In this document: piece after piece, positions 20,086-28,393 of the stretch
Layout of the letters: each line of letters begins with the position of its first letter
Numbering within the stretch: position 1 is the stretch's first letter
DNA from: Mycobacterium sp. 852002-51961_SCH5331710
GTDB lineage: Bacteria; Actinomycetota; Actinomycetes; Mycobacteriales; Mycobacteriaceae
Direction: 5' to 3'
Assembly (NCBI RefSeq): GCF_001665535.1
Contig: NZ_LZSQ01000007.1
Span: 1 to 64,000 of the forward strand
Length of the DNA: 64,000 bases
The notes under the pieces: model-generated
Database searches by the model: none
What the model was told of the DNA's origin: nothing
Seen by the model: only the letters and a program-made list of their open reading frames with translations
Position numbers and translations under genes: made by a program

Positions 20086-20482
20086 GCTTCCTGCGGGTCC
20101 GCCCGCCGGGGGGTTTCTTGTCTGACTGCTGATTGGAGGTCCGCGACGCGAAGCGGCCAACGGTCGCGACACCTGGGATTCGTCCTACCGCGTTGTAGAC
20201 GTCGTTGCCGGTGGCAATCAGCGCCTCGAGTTGCGGCAGGATGGCATCCATCGTGCGGATCATCGGATCGGCCAGTGCAAGATAGCGTTCGGCACGGTCG
20301 ATGGCCGCGTTGAGGCGCTCGGTCGCAGCGGCCAAGTTCTCGATCAGGTCGGGCACTTGGGCCATCATCTTCACGGACGCCGGCGGGATGCGCATCGCTT
20401 CGGTGGCGGCCGCCTGGGCGGTCTCGGCAGCGGCCTGCGCGGCTTCTCTGATCTCTTTCGGAGAGGGAACCTTGGGGCTCAT
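20081..20482 (-). CDS. small helical protein of unknown function
   Basis: A 133-aa Ala-rich, heptad-like helical protein (PSPKEIREAAQAAAETAQAA; then VPDLIENLAAATERLNAAID) with a basic C-terminal tail. It has no signal peptide or membrane helix and is likely a coiled coil. Similar small Ala-rich proteins occur in mycobacteria without known function. Start ATG 20482; a GTG at 20500 is an alternative. Confidence 0.6.
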   Translation of the reverse strand: MSPKVPSPKEIREAAQAAAETAQAAATEAMRIPPASVKMMAQVPDLIENLAAATERLNAAIDRAERYLALADPMIRTMDAILPQLEALIATGNDVYNAVGRIPGVATVGRFASRTSNQQSDKKPPGGRTRRKP

Positions 20483-20559
20483 GCGACAACGATCCCGCAC
20501 GGCGACCGGGTTGTCCGGTATTTACCGCGAACCATTCGCGTGGCGGACAGGGCGCAAAA

Positions 20560-20571
20560 CGTCACGTGACG
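20560..20571. promoter_or_regulatory. perfect palindrome CGTCACGTGACG
   Basis: A 12-base perfect palindrome about 80 bases upstream of the leftward gene at 20081-20482. It is nearly identical to the palindromic cores CGTCACAGTGACG and CGTCACTGTGACG in the gap at 23442-24199, suggesting one protein could recognise all three. Confidence 0.4.
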
Positions 20572-20818
20572 AAAAATGAGCCCGCCGTCGGGTTGTTCGG
20601 GGCCTCAACCCGCCATACCCAGGCGTAGCGGGCGACGTGATCGAGGCTCGTGCCGCGGGACAGCGCTGCTCGACGAAGCGGTCGGTGCAATGGCTCCGCG
20701 CCGAGCGTGACTCCGAAACCCGGTTCGAGGGATCATCATTCGCGGTCAGTCCGACGGCGACGAATCGTCATCGCCGTTTCGCCGCCGCCGCGCATCGAGC
20801 GTCGGGCTCGCCGAGGCG

Positions 20819-20870
20819 TTAACGGGTTGATCGCACGCATCAGGTGAGGGCAATCGACCCGTTAAGCGCC
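20819..20870. repeat. 52-base palindromic repeat, copy A
   Basis: An imperfect stem-loop: GTTAACGGGTTGATCGC on the left and a near-complement GCAATCGACCCGTTAA on the right, around a short loop. It aligns without gaps over 52 bases with copy B at 23526-23577. The two copies lie outside the two ends of the SDR/LysR block (20951-23441). Confidence 0.55.
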
Positions 20871-20950
20871 AACCACCGCGAGAGGCACCGGCTCTACGGC
20901 GGGATTGTGACGGCTGTCTACGGGCACGGGCTCCCAGATGGGTGCACCGG

Positions 20951-21688
20951 TCACAGGTCGGAAGCCCCGCCGTCGACGACCAGTTCGGTGCCGGTCGTAT
21001 AGGTGGCATCGAACCCCAGGTAGAGGATCGCCCTGGCGACCTCCTCGGGTTTACCGAACCGCCCCATCGGATTGGTGGCCTTGACCTGCTCCAGGAATTC
21101 CCGCGCCGCCGCCGCGGGCATGGTCCGTTCCAGGATGCCGGTGTCGATCGGGCCGGGGGAGACGGCGTTGACCCGGATACCCCGGTCGATCAGTTCCCGG
21201 GCGAACGTCCGCGTCAGCGACCGCAGGGCCGCCTTCGTCGCGGAGTAGACGCTCGTGGTCGCGATGCCCTTCGAGTTGCTCACCGATGTCGTGAATACCG
21301 CGGCACTGCCGGATGGCATGAGCGGCAGGAACTTCTGCAAGGTGAAGAACGGTGCCCTGGTGTTGACCGCGAACAGCTCGTCGTAGGTCTTCGCACCGGT
21401 GTCCTCGATGGTCGCGGTGGCGGTGATGCCGGCGTTGAGCACCAACAGGTCGACGGCACCGAATTCTGCGGCGGCGCGTGCGGCCAGGGCATCGATGCCG
21501 GTGACGGCGTCGGAAGCCAGCACGACCGCATCCGGACCCAGTGCGGCCCTGGCGGTTTCGAGTGATGACGGTGTCCGTCCGGTGACCAGCACGCGGGCCC
21601 GTCCAGCCACCAGCAGTCTGGCGGCAGCCAGACCGATGCCGCTGGTCCCGCCGGTGATGACGACCCGCTTGCCCGCATAGTCGCTCAC
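20951..21688 (-). CDS. short-chain dehydrogenase/reductase
   Basis: A 245-aa classical SDR with TGGTSGIG (residues 12-19), NAG (85-87) and YSATK (Tyr148, Lys152), ending with the usual VDGG motif. TGR after beta-2 (about 36-38) suggests NADP(H). It starts at GTG 21688, overlapping the stop of the upstream SDR by four bases, so the pair is co-translated. The two SDRs are similar to each other throughout and look like a tandem duplication. Confidence 0.87.
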   Translation of the reverse strand: MSDYAGKRVVITGGTSGIGLAAARLLVAGRARVLVTGRTPSSLETARAALGPDAVVLASDAVTGIDALAARAAAEFGAVDLLVLNAGITATATIEDTGAKTYDELFAVNTRAPFFTLQKFLPLMPSGSAAVFTTSVSNSKGIATTSVYSATKAALRSLTRTFARELIDRGIRVNAVSPGPIDTGILERTMPAAAAREFLEQVKATNPMGRFGKPEEVARAILYLGFDATYTTGTELVVDGGASDL

Positions 21689-22425
21689 AGTTGGGATTCC
21701 CCACCGTCGACGACGAGTTCGATCCCGGCGACGTACGTCGCGTCAAACGCCAAAAAAGCCACCGCCGGAGCGAATTCGTCTGGATGGCCCCACCGCTTCA
21801 TCGGGCTGCTCTGCTCGAATTCGGCCTTGAGCGCAGCGGCCTTGTCCGGAACCTCCTTGTCCAACTTCCCCGTGTCGATCGAGCCGGGGCTCAGGGCGTT
21901 GACCCGGATGCCCCGGGGCAGGAGTTCCCGGCTCAACGTCCGGGCCATCGAGCGCAGCGCGGCCTTGCTGGCCGAATACACGCTGAGAGCGTCCCAGCCG
22001 GTCTGGTTGGCGATCGAGGTCGTCAGTACCACGCCGGCGCCGTCGGACAGCAGCGACGCCAATTTCTGCACCGTGAAGAACGGCCCTTTGGTGTTGATCG
22101 CGAACACCTCGTCGAACGTCTGCTCGGTGACGTCGAAGAACGGGTCGAAGCTACCGATGCCCGCGTTGGCCACCAGCGCGTCCACGGTCCCGAACTCGTC
22201 GTGCACCCGGTCGGCCAGCGCCTCGATATCCGGGAGCGAACCGGTGTCGCTGCGCACGGCGATGCCGTTGTCGCCGAGGCGACGGGCGGCGTCGTCGAGA
22301 GTGTCCTGGTTGCGCCCGGTGACCAGAACCCGGGCACCGTTGTCCACCAAATACTGCGCGGCCGCCAACCCGAGCCCGCTGCTCCCGCCGGTGATGACCA
22401 CACTCTTGCCCTCGTATCTACTCAT
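21685..22425 (-). CDS. short-chain dehydrogenase/reductase
   Basis: A 246-aa SDR with TGGSSGLG (residues 12-19), NAG (87-89) and YSASK (Tyr150, Lys154). TGRNQDTL after beta-2 suggests NADP(H) preference. Start ATG 22425. It is divergent from a LysR gene at 22551 with a LysR-type dyad between them (22482-22498), the classic arrangement for LysR-activated genes. Paralogue of the next gene downstream. Confidence 0.87.
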   Translation of the reverse strand: MSRYEGKSVVITGGSSGLGLAAAQYLVDNGARVLVTGRNQDTLDDAARRLGDNGIAVRSDTGSLPDIEALADRVHDEFGTVDALVANAGIGSFDPFFDVTEQTFDEVFAINTKGPFFTVQKLASLLSDGAGVVLTTSIANQTGWDALSVYSASKAALRSMARTLSRELLPRGIRVNALSPGSIDTGKLDKEVPDKAAALKAEFEQSSPMKRWGHPDEFAPAVAFLAFDATYVAGIELVVDGGESQL

Positions 22426-22481
22426 GCACCCGAGTGTTCGGCCGTCCCGTGCCGCTGTCCAAGACCTGCTCGGCACCGCGG

Positions 22482-22498
22482 TATGCCGAAAATGCATA
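22482..22498. promoter_or_regulatory. LysR-type binding motif (T-N11-A)
   Basis: TATGC-cgaaaat-GCATA, a perfect five-base inverted repeat containing the LysR box T-N11-A, lies in the 125-base space between the divergent LysR gene and the SDR pair. Location and form fit the regulator's own binding site; binding is inferred. Confidence 0.6.
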
Positions 22499-22550
22499 GC
22501 GCGGAATATGGCCGGATGACGGCAGGTTGGACGGCGTATGGAGATGACCG

Positions 22551-23441
22551 GTGAATGATTCCGGGGCCGACCTGGAGTTACGCCTGGTCCGCTACTTCAC
22601 GGTGCTCGCCGAGCATCTGAACTTCAGCCGCGCGGCCGCGGAGTTGCACCTGGCACAGCCCGCGCTGAGCCGGCAGATCCGGCGCCTGGAACACAATCTG
22701 GGCGTCTCCCTACTGGATCGCACCCCGCAGGGGGCGCTGCTCACCGAGGCCGGTAAGGCGTTTCTCCCCGAGGCGCATGCGCTGCTGCGGGCCGCGCGCC
22801 AGGCGACGCTCACCGCCCGCGCATACACGCCCACCGGCCGGATCGTCGTCGGATACGTCGAGGATCTTGTCATCACACCCGCTGTTCGGGAACTGCGCCG
22901 CCGCCACCCTGAGGCCGACATCGGAACCCGCCATCTCGGCTGTCACGAGGAGGGCGCGTTCACCGATGGCCAAGTCGACGTGCTGGTCGCTAGGGCGCCG
23001 CTGTTCATACCGACCGACGGGGTGCGGACCACGGTGCTCTATGAAGAGCCGCGGATGTTGGTGCTGCAGGTGGATCACCCACTGGCCGGCCGCGAGTCGG
23101 TGTGGTTGGAGGACTTCGCACCCGGCGAATCGGTCATCTGCTCACACGGCGGTACCCGGGCGATCTTTCCGGCGGGCTCCTATCGGCCAAGCGATCCCGG
23201 CCCGTTGTCGGCCGGACCGCTCATCGAGAGTTTCGAGGACAGGCTGGAGCTCGTCGCGGCCGGACAGGCGGTCGCGGTCCTCCCGGTCGGCGACCGGCGC
23301 AGCTCGGTGCGCCCCGACCTGACCACCGTGCCGTTGAGCGGGTTCCCCGCCAGCACCGTCGTTGTCGCGACCCGCATCGGGGAGGCGAACCCGCTGGTCG
23401 CCGAGTTCGTCGCTGCGGCACGCGAACACCTCAACGGGTGA
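22551..23441 (+). CDS. LysR-family transcriptional regulator
   Basis: A 296-aa LysR regulator: winged HTH (about residues 8-66, with FSRAAAELHLAQPALSRQIR and LEHNLGVSLLDR) and a LysR substrate-binding domain beginning GRIVVGYV. Start GTG 22551 with GGAG upstream. Divergent from two SDR genes, which it probably controls through the dyad at 22482-22498. The effector is unknown. Confidence 0.9.
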   Translation: MNDSGADLELRLVRYFTVLAEHLNFSRAAAELHLAQPALSRQIRRLEHNLGVSLLDRTPQGALLTEAGKAFLPEAHALLRAARQATLTARAYTPTGRIVVGYVEDLVITPAVRELRRRHPEADIGTRHLGCHEEGAFTDGQVDVLVARAPLFIPTDGVRTTVLYEEPRMLVLQVDHPLAGRESVWLEDFAPGESVICSHGGTRAIFPAGSYRPSDPGPLSAGPLIESFEDRLELVAAGQAVAVLPVGDRRSSVRPDLTTVPLSGFPASTVVVATRIGEANPLVAEFVAAAREHLNG

Positions 23442-23470
23442 GCGGATCGAATAGCACTGCGCCACACAAC

Positions 23471-23790
23471 AATTCGTCACAGTGACGTTTCAAGGGTGGT
23501 AAGGCCGGTCATCCCGGTCGACGTCTTGACGGGTTGCTTGCACGTACCTGACGCAAGCAATCAACCTGTTAGCGGCCGACGGGGGAGTCCGGCCGTGCCG
23601 TAGGTCATACGGGTTCGCCCATGACTGCGGCGACTGCCGCGCAGACCGCGCGCAGGAGCCGTCACTTCGTACATGTTTCCGTCTGGCGACACAGTCGGTT
23701 CAATTCGCCTGCCCGGCACCCGGTTTCCATCCTCAACGGTGAGATTGAACATCCCGTCGAAGGGGCGGCGTTTCGTCACTGTGACGAATT
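23471..23790. repeat. 320-base segment bounded by 17-base inverted repeats
   Basis: AATTCGTCACAGTGACG at 23471-23487 is repeated in exact inverse at 23774-23790. Each copy also contains a 13-base palindromic core (CGTCAC, one base, GTGACG). The outer boundaries have no clear target-site duplication, so a small non-autonomous mobile element is possible but not shown; two operators of one regulator is the alternative. Confidence 0.5.
23526..23577. repeat. 52-base palindromic repeat, copy B
   Basis: Contains the perfect eight-base stem TTGCTTGC (23534-23541) and GCAAGCAA (23553-23560), and aligns without gaps to copy A at 20819-20870, sharing ACGGGTTG, GCACG and the GTTA/GC-rich right flank. 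It lies inside the segment bounded by the 17-base inverted repeats. Confidence 0.55.
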
Positions 23791-24199
23791 ACTCTGGGCA
23801 ACAGGGGGAACCGGAGAGCGGCAACCCGCGGCGAGTCTCGGCCGGTCGGTCGTCATCACAACGTAGGCCTCGGCTGCGTGCACCGGCGGCCAGAGTTGAG
23901 CGGCCAACCGTGTGGAGGCGACTCGCGCCGACGCTACGGGATGGATTACTCGCACGAGGTTTGGGCAATCAACGCCGGTAAGGGGCCATAGTCAGGAGTT
24001 CTCGTGACAGCCCAGGTAACGAAAATGCCGATAAGCCACATTATGTCAAGTTTTGTGGAGTCGGCGGCCCTGCCCCGCATATCTGTCGTGTGCCTCGTAC
24101 TCGCGGTCGTCAGCGACGCTTGTTGGCTGGCCGCCCATCTCAACTCCGAGGCCGGGGTAATGCGCCTGCCGAGCCCCGTCATCACGCACACTATGACCC

Positions 24200-25876
24200 G
24201 TGGCCGAATACGACTACATCATCGTGGGTGCGGGCAGCGCGGGCTGTCTGCTCGCCAACCGGCTCAGCGCCAACCCTGATCACCGCGTCCTGCTGGTCGA
24301 GGCCGGGGGCAAAGACAACTGGTTCTGGATCAAGGTGCCGGTCGGCTACCTGTACACGATCGCCAACCCCCGCACCGACTGGTGCTTCACGACCGAACCC
24401 GACCCAGGCTTGGCCGACCGCAGCATCATCTACGCGCGGGGTCGTGTGATCGGCGGCTGCTCATCGATCAACGCCATGATCCACATGCGGGGGCAGGCAA
24501 GCGATTACGAGCTGTGGGCACAAGCCACCGGCGACGAGCGATGGCTCTGGGGCGGTCCAGGCCGTCCCGGCGAGACACTGGCGATCTACAAGGAGTTGGA
24601 GAACTACTTCGGCGGAGCCGACGAGTGGCACGGTGACGCCGGCGAGATCCGGGTCGAGCGGCCGCGTGTGCGCTGGAAGATTCTCGACGCCTGGCAGGCC
24701 GCCGCTGCCGAGCTGGGCATCGAGCCGATCGAGGAGTTCAATCGCGGAGACAACTCCGGTAGCGCGTACTTTCACGTCAATCAACGACGCGGCAGGCGCT
24801 GGTCGATGGCCGACGCCTTCCTGCACCCCGTCGCCCACCGACCCAATCTCACCGTCTACACAAACACCCAAGCTCTACGGCTGCTGATGGACGAGCAGGT
24901 CCACGAGGATCAGCGTCGCGGCGCCTGGACCACGGCCCGGCACCGCGTCACCGGCGTGCATCTGCTCAAGGACGGCCAACTCATCGACGTTCACGCCCGC
25001 CGTGAGGTGATCCTGAGCGCCGGTGCCATCGGCTCCCCTCATCTGATGCAGGTTTCGGGCCTGGGCCCAGCCGGGCTGCTCACTCAGCATCAAGTGCCCG
25101 TGGCCGTCGACCTGCCCGGAGTCGGTGAAAATCTCCAGGACCATCTACAGCTCCGAATGGTCTTCCGCATCCGCGGTGCCCGGACCGTCAACACGCTGTA
25201 TCGGAACTGGATCACCCGCGTGGGCATGGGAATTCAGTACCTGCTGCTGAGATCGGGGCCCTTGACCATGCCGCCGTCCACGCTGGGAGCCTTCGCGAAA
25301 AGCGACCCCGCGCTGGCCAGCCCCGATCTGGAGTGGCACGTGCAGCCTCTGTCCCTGCCGAAGTTCGGCGACCCTCTGCACCCGTTCGCCGCCATCACTC
25401 CCTCGGTCTGCAATCTGCGCCCCAGCTCGCGTGGACATGTGCGGATGGCCGATCCGGATCCGCTGGCGAAGCCGAAGGTCTCGTGCAACTACCTGTCCAC
25501 TGACGCCGACCGTGAGATCGCGGTGCGAGGACTCCGGATGACTCGACAGATCATGGCGGCGCCGGCGCTTGCCCGCTATTGCCCTGAAGAGATGCTTCCC
25601 GGTCAGCAGGCGGTGAGCGACGAAGACCTGCTGAAGGCGGCCAGCGAACTGGGAACCACCATCTTCCACCCCGTGGGCACCTGCCAGATGGGAGCGTTCG
25701 ACCCACGCGGCCTGCCGCACTCGGCAACCACGGTTCTGGACACTGACTTTCGCGTGTTTCGTGTCGCCGGCCTTCGCGTGGTTGACGCTTCGGCAATGCC
25801 CACCATCACTTCTGGGAACACCAACGCGCCGGTCATGCTCATCGCGGAGCGTGCTGCGCGGGCGATCCTGAAGTGA
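24200..25876 (+). CDS. GMC-family FAD-dependent oxidoreductase
   Basis: A 558-aa glucose-methanol-choline oxidoreductase. FAD-binding GAGSAG (residues 10-15) lies at the very N-terminus, GMC signature 1 (ARGRVIGGCSSINAMIHMRG, about 77-96) and signature 2 (GAIGSPHLMQVSGLGP) follow, and the active-site His/Asn region is HPVGTCQMG and SGNTNAPVM. It is most like choline/alcohol dehydrogenases. Start GTG 24200. Substrate unknown; an alcohol is oxidised with FAD. Convergent with the next gene, 10 bases apart. Confidence 0.9.
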   Translation: MAEYDYIIVGAGSAGCLLANRLSANPDHRVLLVEAGGKDNWFWIKVPVGYLYTIANPRTDWCFTTEPDPGLADRSIIYARGRVIGGCSSINAMIHMRGQASDYELWAQATGDERWLWGGPGRPGETLAIYKELENYFGGADEWHGDAGEIRVERPRVRWKILDAWQAAAAELGIEPIEEFNRGDNSGSAYFHVNQRRGRRWSMADAFLHPVAHRPNLTVYTNTQALRLLMDEQVHEDQRRGAWTTARHRVTGVHLLKDGQLIDVHARREVILSAGAIGSPHLMQVSGLGPAGLLTQHQVPVAVDLPGVGENLQDHLQLRMVFRIRGARTVNTLYRNWITRVGMGIQYLLLRSGPLTMPPSTLGAFAKSDPALASPDLEWHVQPLSLPKFGDPLHPFAAITPSVCNLRPSSRGHVRMADPDPLAKPKVSCNYLSTDADREIAVRGLRMTRQIMAAPALARYCPEEMLPGQQAVSDEDLLKAASELGTTIFHPVGTCQMGAFDPRGLPHSATTVLDTDFRVFRVAGLRVVDASAMPTITSGNTNAPVMLIAERAARAILK

Positions 25877-25886
25877 GTCGACCCGG

Positions 25887-26783
25887 TCAGGCGAAGTAAT
25901 GCCCCGCGTTCAGGTCTTCGAGCAGGCTCGGTTGCTCGGGCGTCCATCCGAGCAGTTCCCGGGTGATCGTGCTCGACGTCGGATTGTCCAGCGAGGCAAT
26001 CAATCCGATGAAGGCGAGCTGTTCCAACGCTTCCTCCGCGGTGACGCTGACGGCTGGTACGTCCAGCTGCTTGCCGATGGCTTCGGCGATATCCCGGAAC
26101 GGAATACCCTCCTCGGCGGCCCCGTGCAATCGGGACCCGGCCGGTGCGGACTCAACGGCCAATCGGTACAACCGTGCGGCGTCGACGTTGTGGACGGCGG
26201 GCCAGCGGTTGGTTCCAACGCCAATGTAGATGGCCTGCCCCGTCTTTCGTGCATTCTCGATGAGCGTCGGGATGAACCCGTGACGGTCGGTGGGCCCGTG
26301 GACCGTCGGCGCCAGCCGAATGATCGACGCGCGCACGCCCTGGTCAACCAATTCAAGGCTGGCCTTCTCCGACGGTACGCGGGGTGCTCCCGCGGGCGGC
26401 ACGGTCTCCTCGGTTGCCAACGCGCTCGACGAACCGGAGGCCAGCACTGCGGTGCCGGACGTATTGACGAAGGGCTTACCCGAGCCGGCCAGCGCCGTCC
26501 CGATTGCCTTCACCGCCCGAACATCGGCTTCGACGGCGCTGCCGTAGTCGTCGAAGTCATGCTTGAACGCCAGGTGAATCACTCCGTCGGACTCCCCCGC
26601 CGCGTTCGCCAGCACGTCGAGATCGTCGAGTGTGCCGCGAACGGGCCGGGCTCCCGCCTGCTCCACCGCCACTGCCCCCGAGTCGGAACGGACCAGACCC
26701 GAGACCTGATGACCGTGGTCGAGAAGCTCGCGCACCACCAATGAACCGATGTGGCCCGACGCGCCGGTGACGAATACTCGCAT
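25887..26783 (-). CDS. NAD(P)-binding epimerase/dehydratase-family protein
   Basis: A 298-aa extended/atypical SDR: N-terminal Rossmann motif VTGASGHIGSLVVRELLDHG (TGxxGxxG, about residues 5-12), a TSG stretch (about 107-109) and a C-terminal variable domain. The classical YxxxK is replaced by a different context (VPSEKASLEL), so it may be a binding or isomerase-type member. ATG 26783 follows GGAAGGAAAG. Divergent from a TetR gene with a large operator between them. Confidence 0.82.
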   Translation of the reverse strand: MRVFVTGASGHIGSLVVRELLDHGHQVSGLVRSDSGAVAVEQAGARPVRGTLDDLDVLANAAGESDGVIHLAFKHDFDDYGSAVEADVRAVKAIGTALAGSGKPFVNTSGTAVLASGSSSALATEETVPPAGAPRVPSEKASLELVDQGVRASIIRLAPTVHGPTDRHGFIPTLIENARKTGQAIYIGVGTNRWPAVHNVDAARLYRLAVESAPAGSRLHGAAEEGIPFRDIAEAIGKQLDVPAVSVTAEEALEQLAFIGLIASLDNPTSSTITRELLGWTPEQPSLLEDLNAGHYFA

Positions 26784-26802
26784 TTGCTTTCCTTCCACCA
26801 AG

Positions 26803-26850
26803 ATGACAGTGACTGACATCAGATTTATACGTCATGTCAGCGCCTGTCAT
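26803..26850. promoter_or_regulatory. TetR-type double operator in divergent promoter
   Basis: Two 17-base arms, 26803-26819 and 26834-26850, are inverse copies with three mismatches around a 14-base AT-rich centre. Nested within them are ATGACAG/CTGTCAT and TGACAT/ATGTCA; the half-site TGACA occurs twice in direct orientation in each arm, spaced 10 bases. The element fills the 84-base space between the epimerase gene and the TetR gene, so it probably controls both. Confidence 0.65.
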
Positions 26851-26867
26851 CCCCGTACTATTCCCTC

Positions 26868-27428
26868 ATGGGTCGATGGGAGCCGGACGCGAAAGGCCGC
26901 CTCGAGCGCGCAGCGCTCGAGCTCTACGGCGAACGCGGTTTCGACGAGACCACCGTCGCGGACATCGCCGAACGGGCAGGCGTCACCGAGCGCACCTATT
27001 TCCGGCACTTTTCCGACAAGCGCGAAGTGCTCTTCCGCGGTGACGAATTGGCCCGAAACGTCGCCGACGCGCTGCGGGCGGCACCCGGCGACCTGTCCCC
27101 TCTTGATGCCGTCGCCGTGGCATTCGAATCGACCGCCGAGTTCTTCGAGGGTCGGCGATCGCAGTCGCGAAAGCGCCAGGACGTCATCGATGCCCATCCA
27201 GCACTGCGCGAACGGGAACTCATCAAACTCGCGAAGATGGTCGAGTTGATCGGGCAGGCACTACGCGATCGAGGAGTCCCGGACCCAGCGGCCGGCCTTG
27301 CCGCAGAGGCGGGAACCTCAGTGTTCAAGGTCGCCTTCGCCCGCTGGCTCGATGATTCCGCCGAACGCAGCATCGCAGTGCACATTCAGGAGACGCTGGC
27401 GGAACTCAAGTCGGTCGCCGGGAACTGA
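26868..27428 (+). CDS. TetR-family transcriptional regulator
   Basis: A 186-aa TetR regulator: HTH TTVADIAERAGVTERTYFRH (about residues 27-46), then an all-helical effector domain. ATG 26868. Divergent from the epimerase-like gene, with an extended inverted repeat between; probably represses that gene and itself. An LLM oxidoreductase follows 91 bases downstream. Confidence 0.88.
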   Translation: MGRWEPDAKGRLERAALELYGERGFDETTVADIAERAGVTERTYFRHFSDKREVLFRGDELARNVADALRAAPGDLSPLDAVAVAFESTAEFFEGRRSQSRKRQDVIDAHPALRERELIKLAKMVELIGQALRDRGVPDPAAGLAAEAGTSVFKVAFARWLDDSAERSIAVHIQETLAELKSVAGN

Positions 27429-27519
27429 ACACGGCCCGAGCGGCGCATCCGAGCCCGGAATAAACACCGCGCCCCTCGACTTGGCTCAAGAGTCGCCCTT
27501 TGCCCGAACAGGAGCATTC

Positions 27520-28329
27520 ATGACTCGTCCCATACGCGTCGCCGTGCAGATCCAGCCCGGCGGCACACCCGATTACCGTACGTGGCGCGACGCCGTGCTG
27601 GCCGCCGACGACCTCGGCGTCGACGTGATCTTCGGCTACGACCACTTTCACCGCCCGGCGATGGAGGGCATCGTCGACGGCAAGCCCGTCCTGACAGACG
27701 AGCAACCCGACGTCGCCAACTTCGAGGGCTGGACCGCGCTCGCGTCGTGGGGTGAAATCACCTCACATGCCGAGATCGGGCTCCTCGTTACTGGTGTCGG
27801 CTACCGCAACCCCGACCTTCTCGCCGACATGGCGCGCACCGTCGATCACATCAGCGGCGGCCGGCTCATCCTGGGCCTCGGCGCGGGGTGGTACGAAAAG
27901 GACTACACCACATACGGTTACGATTTCGGCACCTTCGGTTCCCGTTTCGATCTTTTCGACGAGAGCCTGATCCGCATCGAGAACCGGCTCGCGGCTCTGA
28001 TTCCGCAGCCCGTGCGCAAGATCCCGATTCTCATCGGCGGTACGGGACCAAAGCGCTCGCTGCCCGCTGTGGCAAGGCATGCCGACATCTGGCACGCGTT
28101 CCAGGACCTCGACGCGTTCCGCAGATCCAGTGACCGCGTCGACGAACTGGCAGCCACATTCGGTCGCGATGGCGCCGATATCGAGCGCTCGACGCTGTGG
28201 GAGGGGGCCGATAGCGCCGACGCCTTCCGCGAGGTCGGCGTCACGCTGTTCCAGACCGAACTCACCGCCGACAACGGTTATGACCTCACGCCTCTCAAGC
28301 AGGTGGTCACATGGCGGGACAACGGATGA
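27520..28329 (+). CDS. LLM-class (F420-type) flavin/deazaflavin oxidoreductase
   Basis: A 269-aa luciferase-like TIM-barrel protein: VIFGYDHFHRP near the N-terminus, the conserved segment ISGGRLILGLGAGW (about residues 110-123) and IPILIGGTGPKR. In mycobacteria most members of this length and pattern use coenzyme F420. ATG 27520 with GGAG upstream. It probably reduces or oxidises a small carbonyl/alcohol substrate, unidentified. Neighbouring genes are a TetR upstream and an MBL hydrolase downstream. Confidence 0.85.
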   Translation: MTRPIRVAVQIQPGGTPDYRTWRDAVLAADDLGVDVIFGYDHFHRPAMEGIVDGKPVLTDEQPDVANFEGWTALASWGEITSHAEIGLLVTGVGYRNPDLLADMARTVDHISGGRLILGLGAGWYEKDYTTYGYDFGTFGSRFDLFDESLIRIENRLAALIPQPVRKIPILIGGTGPKRSLPAVARHADIWHAFQDLDAFRRSSDRVDELAATFGRDGADIERSTLWEGADSADAFREVGVTLFQTELTADNGYDLTPLKQVVTWRDNG

Positions 28330-28393
28330 CGCTGCCTGAGGCTGGAGTTCAACCGGATTCCGCCTTGGCCCACAGCTCGTAATCTTTGCGGGT

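Larger units (their letters stand above)
20483..20950. other. 468-base gap with palindromes, no gene recognised
   Basis: No ORF here has convincing coding character. The stretch holds a perfect 12-base palindrome at 20560-20571 and a 52-base imperfect palindromic repeat at 20819-20870, both with relatives in the gap at 23442-24199 on the other side of the SDR/LysR block. It must also carry the promoter of the leftward gene at 20081-20482. Confidence 0.5.
23442..24199. other. 758-base non-coding gap with repeats
   Basis: No ORF looks coding. The gap contains a 17-base perfect inverted repeat pair (23471-23487 and 23774-23790), the 52-base palindromic repeat copy B (23526-23577) and several smaller dyads. 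Base composition is less GC-rich than the neighbours near 23990-24060. It separates the SDR/LysR block from the GMC oxidoreductase and may be a relic of an insertion or rearrangement. Confidence 0.5.

Noticed and set aside
23680..23760. GGTTCAATTC-like stretch resembling a tRNA T-arm in the gap before the GMC gene
   Set aside because: The flanking bases do not form the required five-pair T stem and no acceptor, D or anticodon arms can be drawn.
24004..24279. 91-codon plus-strand frame with a hydrophobic run before the GMC gene
   Set aside because: It overlaps the GMC start by 80 bases in another frame, has no ribosome site, and codon third positions are not GC-biased.
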